DNA from: a virus
DNA length: 44,206 nucleotides
Direction: 5' to 3' (one strand)
Virus record (IMG/VR): IMGVR_UViG_3300037189_008026
Coordinates: 1 to 44,206 of that record
Below are positions 7,543 to 13,840 of the stretch, piece by piece. Below the pieces are notes generated by a model that saw only the letters and a program-made list of their open reading frames with translations, searched no databases and had not been told where the DNA came from. Made by a program: the position numbers and the translations under genes. Numbering within the stretch: the stretch's first letter is position 1; each line of letters begins with the position of its first letter.

Positions 7543-7585
7543 GGTAAAATCAGTTGTTGACAACCAACAACTCTGACTGTATAAT
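7543..7585 (+). promoter_or_regulatory. Sigma70-like promoter with upstream box and dyad, before the 403-aa gene
   Basis: -35 TTGACA (7557-7562) and -10 TATAAT (7580-7585) are separated by 17 bp, a near-consensus promoter. The box GGTAAAATCAG (7543-7553) is identical to the one before rIIA and at the same distance from the -35. A perfect 8-bp inverted repeat (7552-7559 and 7565-7572, loop of 5) overlaps the -35. The gene's ATG is at 7616 with a TAAGGAG ribosome site. Confidence 0.8.
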
Positions 7586-7615
7586 ATATACATATTGTTA
7601 ATTAAGGAGCTCTAA

Positions 7616-8827
7616 ATGGCGACAAAAGCACCCGTTAAAAAATCTCGTGTGACCAAAAAGCAAGTTATTGCACATCGTGTGAATGCTAAGAAAGACCACA
7701 GCCCTGTTTGGGAAGGTGTGGAAACTATGACTGCTGAGGAATTTGGTCGCCACTGGCGCAATGCTATGTCATACTATCGTTTAGAGTTTAGTGGTAAAGA
7801 TCTCAAGCCCAAAGTCATTGACTGGATGGGCAAAGTAGGCTACGACAAAGATACAATCAAAGCCTTTAAAGACACAAAGGACCACCGTTGCAATAGCACA
7901 ATGGGTGGACTAGCCGCTTGTTTGCTTCGTGGCATGCCAGAAGTTCGTGCTGATTGGAACGAAGGACGTAATAGTGCTGATTGGTTGAAAGCTTCTATTA
8001 AGAAAGCAATTGAAGAAGGAACGTCAGACGAAACTGAAGAAGAACTTGCTGAAGCAAAATCAAAGAAAGTTGAAGTGTATGTGCCAAGTATTCAAGAACG
8101 CTTGCGTGAATCCGCTGGAAACATGACTGAAGAATTGGATGTTGCTATTGACGATTGGATCAGTAATCCAGAGCAATTTGATCCAAAAGCATTTAAGGTG
8201 ACCAATCTGTTGCGTGGCAAAGGTGCTAAGGCAGCTCATGCTCGAATCATTAAAGGCTTTTATACTAATAGCCAAGCAGAGTTGTTAGAGCTTGCTAGTG
8301 GCAATGCTGATGAACAATTGAAAGAAGCTTATAGTCATGTGGCACGTAAGAATGTGCGCAAACTGCTTGAGTTCTATCAAGCAATTATGGATGCTTGTGA
8401 ACAAATTGGTGCGGAAGCTAAACTTAACAAGAAGCCACGTGCTAAGAAGATCGTGCCTGCAGAAAAGTTGATTGCTAAACTTAAATTTTGCAAAACTGAT
8501 GACAGCCTTGGAATTGTGTCAGTGCCGCCGGCACAAATTATTGGCGCACAATCTATGTTTGTGTACAACATTAAGACTCGTAAATTTGGACAGTACATTG
8601 CTTTGAACAGTTCAGGTTTTGCTGTTAAGGGCACAACTGTTACTAACTTTACTGATAAGAGTACACAGAAAACTTTGCGTAAGCCTGCAGAACAACTCAA
8701 AGCGTTTAAAGATATGAACACGCAAAAACGTTGCCAAACTTGGTTTGAAAAAGAAGTTAAGACTACAGAAGTTAAACTTAATGGTCGATTCAATGAAGAT
8801 GTTGTAATTTTGAAAGTGTACAAATGA
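7616..8827 (+). CDS. Conserved phage hypothetical with basic N terminus, 403 aa
   Basis: 403 residues with a very basic N-terminal tail (MATKAPVKKSRVTKKQVIAH), a helical body and a beta-rich C-terminal third. It has a near-consensus promoter, a strong TAAGGAG ribosome site and is the first gene of its operon, so it is probably abundant early in infection. The basic tail and the lysine-rich linker at about 267-280 (AKLNKKPRAKKIVPAEK) suggest nucleic-acid or capsid contact, which is inference. Proteins of this size and start are found in related phages without assigned function. No enzyme motif was recognised. Confidence 0.7.
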   Translation: MATKAPVKKSRVTKKQVIAHRVNAKKDHSPVWEGVETMTAEEFGRHWRNAMSYYRLEFSGKDLKPKVIDWMGKVGYDKDTIKAFKDTKDHRCNSTMGGLAACLLRGMPEVRADWNEGRNSADWLKASIKKAIEEGTSDETEEELAEAKSKKVEVYVPSIQERLRESAGNMTEELDVAIDDWISNPEQFDPKAFKVTNLLRGKGAKAAHARIIKGFYTNSQAELLELASGNADEQLKEAYSHVARKNVRKLLEFYQAIMDACEQIGAEAKLNKKPRAKKIVPAEKLIAKLKFCKTDDSLGIVSVPPAQIIGAQSMFVYNIKTRKFGQYIALNSSGFAVKGTTVTNFTDKSTQKTLRKPAEQLKAFKDMNTQKRCQTWFEKEVKTTEVKLNGRFNEDVVILKVYK

Positions 8828-9078
8828 GTAAGGCAAAACATAAACCTTATCAGTGGATTGATGGGGAAACTGCGGATCGTATTACTAGCCTCAATCTAAA
8901 AGACTACCGTGCTTATTTGAAAAAAGAATTAGCACAGTGGAAAAAGAATCCTAAGACAGAAGATAACCCAGACGGCTACTGGTTACATCCAGAAGATGTT
9001 ACGGGTAATATGCGAAGGATTGAAGCACTGAATTTGATTATTAAAGACTTTATTGAAACATCGGATGAAATAAAATGA
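8824..9078 (+). CDS. Small conserved phage hypothetical, 84 aa
   Basis: ATGA overlap with the previous gene. 84 residues, mostly helical and charged: LNLKDYRAYLKKELAQWKKNP followed by a stretch GYWLHPEDV and a helix RRIEALNLIIKDFIE. The pattern suggests a helical hairpin with a short linker. No recognised family. The stop overlaps the next start in the same ATGA fashion. Confidence 0.6.
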   Translation: MSKAKHKPYQWIDGETADRITSLNLKDYRAYLKKELAQWKKNPKTEDNPDGYWLHPEDVTGNMRRIEALNLIIKDFIETSDEIK

Positions 9079-9692
9079 CACTGCCAGATGAAAGATATCG
9101 GGCTGTAGTACAGACTCAAAGATTTCTATTGCAAATATTGACTACCCCTCGGGTTCCAAAGGCAGTCAAGGATCAAGCTAGGTATTGTTTACGCCACTAT
9201 CCTAATGAATGGGATATGCAACGTGCGGCTGAAGGCAGTCCAGATGTTTTTCAAAAAAACATGGATGACCTGCATAAATTTTTGTTAAAAGGTAAAGTAA
9301 TGAAAGCAAACGAATTGTTTGAAAATATTGAACAACTGGCAACAGTTAGTGATGAGGCATTGGATAATGCATACCATTATGGACGTAGTACTCCTGGTGC
9401 AAACTTTGGCTGGCTTGCTAATATTGAAAGTGCCAAGGCTGCTTCTAAATTGATTAATGCTGGGGAGACAGACATTGAAGTAATTGCAGATGCAATTCAT
9501 GATGGTTGGAATATCACTGCAATAGCAGACTATAAGGGTATGCTAAAATTAGACACACCAACCCCAGACGAAAAGAAAGCAAAACGTTTTGCATTGGCAA
9601 GTAAGAGCTATGCACAACTCCCAGAAGACGAAAAAGAAAAGGATAGAGTAGTAGCAAGGGCACTGCTTAATTTTATTAAAGGTGTAAAATGA
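9075..9692 (+). CDS. BPSL0761-like N terminus fused to a RyR-like C-terminal domain
   Basis: Residues 1-65 (TLPDERYRAVVQTQRFLLQI, then RVPKAVKDQARYCLRHYP) match the small bacterial/phage family named BPSL0761, of unknown function. Residues about 135-205 resemble the RYR (ryanodine receptor) repeat domain found in phage proteins: an A.AIHDGWN start and a closing LPEDEKEKDRVVARALL. A helical linker with a Gly/Asn-rich loop joins them. The two parts are usually separate proteins, so this looks like a fusion. RYR repeats in phages have no known role. ATGA overlaps bind the gene to both neighbours. Domain calls are from pattern recognition alone. Confidence 0.6.
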   Translation: MTLPDERYRAVVQTQRFLLQILTTPRVPKAVKDQARYCLRHYPNEWDMQRAAEGSPDVFQKNMDDLHKFLLKGKVMKANELFENIEQLATVSDEALDNAYHYGRSTPGANFGWLANIESAKAASKLINAGETDIEVIADAIHDGWNITAIADYKGMLKLDTPTPDEKKAKRFALASKSYAQLPEDEKEKDRVVARALLNFIKGVK

Positions 9693-10129
9693 AAATTGGT
9701 CTGAGTTATAGTCGTTGCGTTCGAGATATCGTTGACGGCAAAGTTGACCTTGACGATGTTCTAGTTATTATTGCTCGCACAGATTTTGATCCACATGACG
9801 ATGATCAGTGGAAGAGCATTTGGGTTGGCTATGGTGGAGGCACAGAAAACGCTTACACACGTGGCTTTTTCAGTCATAGTAATCCAGAGTGGGCTGGATA
9901 TGATAATGAAGAAATGTTTCGGTTGATTAGTACTGAACTTTGGGATCAAGGTAAATTACATCAACCTAGAAAATTTGGAGCACATGCAAGTCGCCGACCA
10001 GAAATTTGGCTAGAAGCAGTTCTGCCTAGTAGTGAGTTAGAAACTAATCCTGCGGCTAAAATGGCATGGGACAAGTTTCAAACTATTGCTGGGTTGACAA
10101 ACGTTGAACTGGACGACAAGTATAAATGA
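9689..10129 (+). CDS. Conserved phage hypothetical, 146 aa
   Basis: 146 residues starting MKIGLSYSRCVRDIVDGKVD and containing the conserved-looking segments DVLVIIARTDFDPHDDDQW, KLHQPRKFGAH and RRPEIWLEAVLP. The same order of motifs recurs in hypothetical proteins of diverse tailed phages. The Asp/His cluster DFDPHDDD resembles a metal-binding loop but is not diagnostic. It overlaps its neighbours by ATGA on both sides and shares operon membership with the cytidylyltransferase that follows. Confidence 0.65.
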   Translation: MKIGLSYSRCVRDIVDGKVDLDDVLVIIARTDFDPHDDDQWKSIWVGYGGGTENAYTRGFFSHSNPEWAGYDNEEMFRLISTELWDQGKLHQPRKFGAHASRRPEIWLEAVLPSSELETNPAAKMAWDKFQTIAGLTNVELDDKYK

Positions 10130-10545
10130 AAATTGGATTTACATGTAGCACGTTTGATTTGTTTCATGCAGGGCATGTAATTATGCTTGAAGAAGCAAAG
10201 AAGCAATGTGACTTTTTAATAGTAGGTTTACAAACTGACCCAACCATTGATAGACCCAATACTAAAAACAAACCGGTACAAGGTGTGTTTGAACGTTGGA
10301 CCCAATTAAAGGCTTGCAAGTTTGTAGATCAAATTGTTCCATACAGTAGTGAAAAGGAATTGCTAGACCTATTGCAATCTTTTCCTATTGATGTTAGAAT
10401 AATAGGTGAGGAATACAAAGACAAATCTTTTACTGGTGATCATTTAGATATGGATTACCATTTTAATGAAAGACGACATAGTTTTAGTACAACAGAATTG
10501 CGCCAACGTGTGGTTGATGCAGAAAATAAAAAGGAAATAAAATGA
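10126..10545 (+). CDS. TagD-like glycerol-3-phosphate cytidylyltransferase family nucleotidyltransferase
   Basis: 139 residues, full length for the TagD family (about 130). The HxGH motif is present as HAGH (14-17) in the context [19 protein letters not shown], the IGEE element falls at 93-96, and the C-terminal STTELR signature at 121-126. These enzymes join a nucleotide (CTP in TagD) to a phosphorylated alcohol or sugar, e.g. making CDP-glycerol for cell-surface polymers. Related folds adenylylate other substrates (RfaE, FAD synthetase), so the exact substrate is open. Phage homologues may modify surface polymers or nucleotide pools during infection, which is inference. ATGA overlaps both neighbours, including clpP. 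Confidence 0.85.
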   Translation: MKIGFTCSTFDLFHAGHVIMLEEAKKQCDFLIVGLQTDPTIDRPNTKNKPVQGVFERWTQLKACKFVDQIVPYSSEKELLDLLQSFPIDVRIIGEEYKDKSFTGDHLDMDYHFNERRHSFSTTELRQRVVDAENKKEIK

Positions 10546-11162
10546 GTTTAGTCCCAATGGTAGTTGAAAAAAGTAATCAAGGTGAACGAGCCTATGACAT
10601 TTATAGTCGATTACTCAAAGACCGTGTTATATTTTTGAACGGCGAAGTAGAAGATTACATGGCAAATGTAATTATTGCACAACTACTATTCTTAGAAAGT
10701 GAGAATAGTGATTTGGATATTCACTTGTACATCAATAGTCCAGGCGGTAGCGTGAGTGCCGGTCTTGCAATTTATGACACTATGCAGTTCATCAAACCAG
10801 ATGTATGTACGTATGTCATGGGTCAAGCCTGTAGTATGGGCAGTTTCCTAGCACAAGCGGGTGCTCCTGGCAAACGAGTAGTACTTCCAGAATCACGCAC
10901 AATGATTCACCGTGTGAGCTCAGGTACACGCGGTACAAGTGGTAGTATTCACGTACAAGACTTGCAATTTGAAGATGCTAAACGTAGTTTTGAAGAAGCA
11001 CAACGTATCAACAAACGTCTAACAGAATTGTATGTACGTCATAATACAGTGGGCAAAACATACGAAGAGCTATTTGAAACTATGAAGTTTGATACTTTCT
11101 TGAGTGCCGCTGAAGCTGTTGCCAATGGTCTTGCTGATCAAGTGATTGCAAAACGTCCTTGA
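10542..11162 (+). CDS. clpP: ClpP-type serine protease, catalytic triad intact
   Basis: 206 residues, the size of bacterial ClpP (193-207). The nucleophile lies in GQACSMGSF (Ser98), the His in TMIHRVS (His123), and the Asp in [12 protein letters not shown] (Asp184), so the triad is complete. The [11 protein letters not shown] segment (65-74) is the usual oxyanion-loop region. ClpP forms tetradecameric chambers that degrade proteins fed by ClpX or ClpA. No Clp ATPase is visible in the window, so a phage particle would use a host ATPase or cap host chaperones. In related phages ClpP-like proteases have been proposed for host proteolysis or head maturation; neither is shown here. It ends the operon just before the late-type box at 11178. 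Confidence 0.9.
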   Translation: MSLVPMVVEKSNQGERAYDIYSRLLKDRVIFLNGEVEDYMANVIIAQLLFLESENSDLDIHLYINSPGGSVSAGLAIYDTMQFIKPDVCTYVMGQACSMGSFLAQAGAPGKRVVLPESRTMIHRVSSGTRGTSGSIHVQDLQFEDAKRSFEEAQRINKRLTELYVRHNTVGKTYEELFETMKFDTFLSAAEAVANGLADQVIAKRP

Positions 11163-11170
11163 CCTATCTG

Positions 11171-11192
11171 GTACGCAAATAAATATGCGTAC
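11171..11192 (+). promoter_or_regulatory. Candidate T4-type late promoter box inside a 7-bp palindrome
   Basis: The sequence GTACGCA-AATAAATA-TGCGTAC is a perfect 7-bp inverted repeat (11171-11177 and 11186-11192) whose 8-base loop is AATAAATA (11178-11185), close to the T4 late consensus TATAAATA. The ATG of the structural gene follows 18 bases after the box, behind TAGAGGA. The palindrome could equally stop readthrough from clpP or shape the mRNA leader. Confidence 0.5.
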
Positions 11193-11203
11193 TAGAGGAA
11201 AAT

Positions 11204-12283
11204 ATGGCAGGTCCAGCGTTTAACAGCAATCAGCTAATCAAAAACATACGTCCAGACCAACTGGACATACGTAAAGGGGAACTATCCGGAGATTTAATTT
11301 CGGGTGGTTCCATTTCTACGTTTGCTTCTACTGGTATTAAAGATGAAGCAACAAAAATTTCTCTTGTTGTCAAAGACAATGAAATAATTGTTGACAACAT
11401 CACTACCAAACAATTATCAGGAAATATCTTAGTTGAAGGTAACTTACAAGTATCTGGTCAAATAACTGCTGACCGTTTACACGTTTTGGAATTGACATCT
11501 GAAAGAACCTATGATAAGATGTATTTGGAATTTCAACCAGTAGACACTGCGAGAAACCCAAATGGTAGTGGTCTTATTTGGAAGGGCACAGACTACACCA
11601 AACTGTTTGTATTAAAGACTGATAAATTTTTTAGTAGCGAACACATTGATCTACACGCTGATAAAAGTTTTAAAATTGACAATGTTGACGTACTAACAAA
11701 AAATACTTTAGGATCAACTATACGAAAAAGTAGTCTTAGAGAGATTGGAACATTGCACCATTTAACAGTGAGCGGTGACGTAAGTTTGGCTGACTTTGTA
11801 ACTTTTAGCAGTGATCAACAAAGAATATCAATTAACGTTGAACAACCTGTAGGTACCATTACTATAGGTGATATTATGCAAGACGTTATTATGAACATAG
11901 ATGTTGATAATGGTCGTGCTAAGATTGGTACTTATAATAATAGACCATTTGATTTAACTGCTGGTGATCAAACATTAGTAACGTTAGATCCAAAAGGTAT
12001 AGTCAGTGTTGGACATGAGTATAAAACAGATACTGAAATTCGTCTTTATGGCAAAGTAGGCATCAATGTAAAACATCCTGAAGCAGATTTAGATGTTAAG
12101 GGTAGTATAAGATTTGGTAATAAACTTTTCATGGTATATAATTCTCCTCCAGAAAAAGGTAACTACAAAAGAGGGGACATCGTTTGGAACGAATCTCCTT
12201 CAGTTAATTCACCTTTAGGCTGGGTATGTATAGTGTCAGGTTCGCCTGGCAAATGGGCATCATTTGGGGACATTCATGAATAG
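11204..12283 (+). CDS. Fibre-like virion structural protein, 359 aa
   Basis: Beta-rich protein beginning MAGPAFNSNQLIKNIRPDQL, with repeated short strands such as ISGGSISTF, NILVEGNLQVSGQ and a C-terminal GKVGINVKHPEADLDVKGSI that resembles the GIGT..P...L.V.G pattern of phage fibre tips. The end reads GNYKRGDIVWNESP...LGWVCIVSGSPGKW, a small carbohydrate-binding-like or tip module common at fibre termini. It is preceded by a late-type box, as are the larger fibres downstream. Likely a short tail fibre or baseplate-attached fibre protein; exact position in the virion is unknown. Family membership rests on repeat pattern rather than a catalytic motif. Confidence 0.7.
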   Translation: MAGPAFNSNQLIKNIRPDQLDIRKGELSGDLISGGSISTFASTGIKDEATKISLVVKDNEIIVDNITTKQLSGNILVEGNLQVSGQITADRLHVLELTSERTYDKMYLEFQPVDTARNPNGSGLIWKGTDYTKLFVLKTDKFFSSEHIDLHADKSFKIDNVDVLTKNTLGSTIRKSSLREIGTLHHLTVSGDVSLADFVTFSSDQQRISINVEQPVGTITIGDIMQDVIMNIDVDNGRAKIGTYNNRPFDLTAGDQTLVTLDPKGIVSVGHEYKTDTEIRLYGKVGINVKHPEADLDVKGSIRFGNKLFMVYNSPPEKGNYKRGDIVWNESPSVNSPLGWVCIVSGSPGKWASFGDIHE

Positions 12284-12623
12284 GCATATTAAAACAGACA
12301 AAATTAAAAAACAAACTACTTATTGGCTTTGGTTTGGACGAGTAAGTCCAATACTATTTCTTATTGGATCTTTTTCATTATTTGAAATTTTCAACACCGA
12401 AGTACCATTCATTTTCTATTCCAGTTGGATAGTTTTCGTTACAGTATCATTAATTTGGTGGGCATGGGTACTTAGGACCATTTTAGAGTTTATTAAATTT
12501 TTTCAAGAAGTCAGTCTCTCTGTTGAAGATATAAAAGACAATATAAAAGAAGTTCAACAGAGCGTAACAACTTTGAGAGATTTTGAGATAGAAATAAACA
12601 AAAAGATTGACAATCCTAAATAA
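12276..12623 (+). CDS. Two-helix membrane protein with C-terminal coiled coil, 115 aa
   Basis: The ATG at 12276 (MNRHIKTDKIKKQT) is chosen over 12264 because it overlaps the preceding stop and has GGGGACA upstream. Hydrophobic segments lie at about residues 20-38 (FGRVSPILFLIGSFSLFEI) and 47-68 (FIFYSSWIVFVTVSLIWWAWVL region). The remainder, about 75-115, is a charged heptad-like helix (EVSLSVEDIKDNIKEVQQSV) ending DNPK. The promoter of the following gene starts inside its last codons. Function unknown; a membrane-anchored coiled coil beside structural genes could be a superinfection or lysis factor, but nothing proves it. Confidence 0.65.
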   Translation: MNRHIKTDKIKKQTTYWLWFGRVSPILFLIGSFSLFEIFNTEVPFIFYSSWIVFVTVSLIWWAWVLRTILEFIKFFQEVSLSVEDIKDNIKEVQQSVTTLRDFEIEINKKIDNPK

Positions 12624-12634
12624 TAATGTATAAT
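12607..12634 (+). promoter_or_regulatory. Sigma70-like promoter before the QueD-family gene
   Basis: TTGACA at 12607-12612 and TATAAT at 12629-12634 match consensus exactly, with a 16-bp spacer. The -35 lies in the end of the preceding coding region. Transcription would begin near 12641, giving a leader of about 65 bases before the ATG at 12708. Confidence 0.75.
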
Positions 12635-12639
12635 TAATA

Positions 12640-12707
12640 CATGCGGCCTTAGGCATTCATCCCGCAATATAAATTCTGCATGTCATTGTTCATAAAGGAA
12701 AACAACA
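12640..12707 (+). other. Leader of the QueD-family gene with possible RNA structure
   Basis: The 5' leader holds two competing complementary pairs: GCGG (12643-12646) with CCGC (about 12663-12666), and an outer CATGC (12640-12644) with GCATG (about 12676-12680). It is followed by AAAGGA and the ATG. QueD genes in bacteria are often under preQ1 riboswitches, so a check is worthwhile, but this leader does not show the A-rich tail of the known preQ1-I class. Regulatory role is unproven. Confidence 0.25.
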
Positions 12708-13247
12708 ATGGCAAAATATCTTTCAACAAAAACATACGGCAATGATCGTGGACTTTCATGCTGTTTCAGACAGTGGCGTAGCACACATAGTCACTGCTCA
12801 TTACTACACGGATATTCAATTGGTATTAAATTAATTTTTGAATCCGAGACACTAGATGATCGTAACTGGGTTATGGATTTTGGTGGACTAAAAGCATTCA
12901 AAGAGTGGAGCGAATACATGTTTGATCATACTTTGGTGCTTGGTGTTGATGATCCACATTTAGAAAAATTTAAAACACTTGCGGCACTTGGTCTTAATGA
13001 TGTGGGCGGAGTTTGCGACATTCGTATCGTAGAAGCTGTAGGCTGTGAAAAATTTGCTGAATTGGCTTACAAAACTATGCAAGACATTTTGGAAACTTTC
13101 CAAAAGGGCGAAGGTTGGGAACTAAAAGACCAGTCTGGCAAAACATTAAAGTTGTTCGGTGCTCGTTATCCAGTTGGCGCAGGTGTTAAATTGCGTTCAG
13201 TAGAAGTTTTTGAACACGCCGGTAACAGTGCTGTTTATGAAGGATAA
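12708..13247 (+). CDS. queD: 6-carboxy-tetrahydropterin synthase (QueD)/PTPS-family protein with an atypical metal site
   Basis: 179 residues. QueD converts dihydroneopterin triphosphate to 6-carboxy-tetrahydropterin in the 7-deazaguanine (queuosine, archaeosine, preQ0) pathway. The core segment THSHCSLLHGYSIGI carries the catalytic-type Cys30 and His34, but the usual HGH is HGY (Tyr36), so one canonical zinc ligand is replaced; His27 or His29 may substitute. Other family hallmarks follow: NWVMDFGGLKAFKEW, FDHTLVLG and VEVFEHAGNSA. A branch of bacterial proteins annotated QueD shares this SHC..LHGY pattern, so activity may differ from E. coli QueD. No other queuosine gene is in the window. 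Phages use 7-deazaguanines to modify DNA or tRNA, which is possible here but unproven. It has its own promoter and leader. Confidence 0.75.
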   Translation: MAKYLSTKTYGNDRGLSCCFRQWRSTHSHCSLLHGYSIGIKLIFESETLDDRNWVMDFGGLKAFKEWSEYMFDHTLVLGVDDPHLEKFKTLAALGLNDVGGVCDIRIVEAVGCEKFAELAYKTMQDILETFQKGEGWELKDQSGKTLKLFGARYPVGAGVKLRSVEVFEHAGNSAVYEG

Positions 13248-13253
13248 ACTTTC

Positions 13254-13583
13254 ATGAAACATAGTATCTGCGACATTGGCGGTGTCGTAGTTAAGGATAA
13301 CGAAACTTATGTCCTTAAAGACAACACCTTTCTTAAAAACTTAATTTTAAGTTCAACAGACTTAAAACCTAAACAAAGCACTCGCGGTCACAAACATCCT
13401 GGACAAGAAGAAGTTTATTATTTTGTCAACGGGAGCGGTATAATGGAATTAGACAACGAAAAGATACCAGTTTGTCCAGGGGACGTTATACTAATCAAAG
13501 ATGGAGTATTCCATAGAGTACATAACACAGAAGAAGAAAATCTTTATTTCGTTTGTGTATTTGACGGGAAGAGAAATCATTAA
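13254..13583 (+). CDS. Small cupin-domain protein, 109 aa
   Basis: A single cupin barrel with both conserved motifs: motif 1 GHKHPGQEEVYYFVNGSG gives the two His and Glu metal ligands, and motif 2 PGDVILIKDGVFHRVHN gives the PGD turn and the third His. Cupins of this size can be sugar isomerases, dioxygenases or metal-binding regulators; substrate cannot be told. It lies 7 bases after the QueD-family gene and shares one base with the next start, so it belongs to that operon and may act on the same pathway, which is inference. Confidence 0.8.
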   Translation: MKHSICDIGGVVVKDNETYVLKDNTFLKNLILSSTDLKPKQSTRGHKHPGQEEVYYFVNGSGIMELDNEKIPVCPGDVILIKDGVFHRVHNTEEENLYFVCVFDGKRNH

Positions 13584-13774
13584 TGAATTCTTTTGAAAAA
13601 ATATGGGCCCGGGCAACTGGGCACTTAATGGGACAGACCGACGAAGATCGTCCAGATGTTCCTATACTCACACTACGAGAAGCAAGAACAGCGTTGTTTC
13701 TCAAAACATTTTGGGTAATCATTCATGTTGTAACCTGTTGCTTCATTATTGCTAATACTATCAGGCATTGGTGA
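13583..13774 (+). CDS. Small membrane protein, 63 aa
   Basis: The N-terminal half is soluble and has a pattern seen in other aquatic phages (EKIWARATGHLMGQTDEDRP, then DVPILTLREARTAL). The C-terminal half is one hydrophobic helix at about residues 40-59 (LKTFWVIIHVVTCCFIIANT) ending RHW. This N-out/N-in single-pass protein overlaps the cupin stop by one base. Function unknown. Confidence 0.65.
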   Translation: MNSFEKIWARATGHLMGQTDEDRPDVPILTLREARTALFLKTFWVIIHVVTCCFIIANTIRHW

Positions 13775-13783
13775 TTAATCCAG

Positions 13784-13812
13784 TTGACATTCAAGGGCAT
13801 AGATGTTATTAT
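13784..13812 (+). promoter_or_regulatory. Sigma70-like promoter of the UV-endonuclease gene
   Basis: TTGACA (13784-13789), 17 bp, TATTAT (13807-13812). A longer open frame that begins at 13784 would use the -35 TTG as its start codon; the presence of this promoter supports the internal start at 13841 instead. Confidence 0.65.
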
Positions 13813-13840
13813 AACACTATGTCCTTTTTTATTGGTTATT

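Noticed and set aside
12640-12707. Confident preQ1-I riboswitch call for the QueD leader
   Set aside because: The A-rich pseudoknot tail and loop pattern known for that class are missing; retained only as a possible structured leader.
13784-13840. Extended N terminus of the UV endonuclease from a TTG at 13784
   Set aside because: That TTG is the -35 hexamer of a good promoter, and UVDE proteins start at the RIGFACKW segment.
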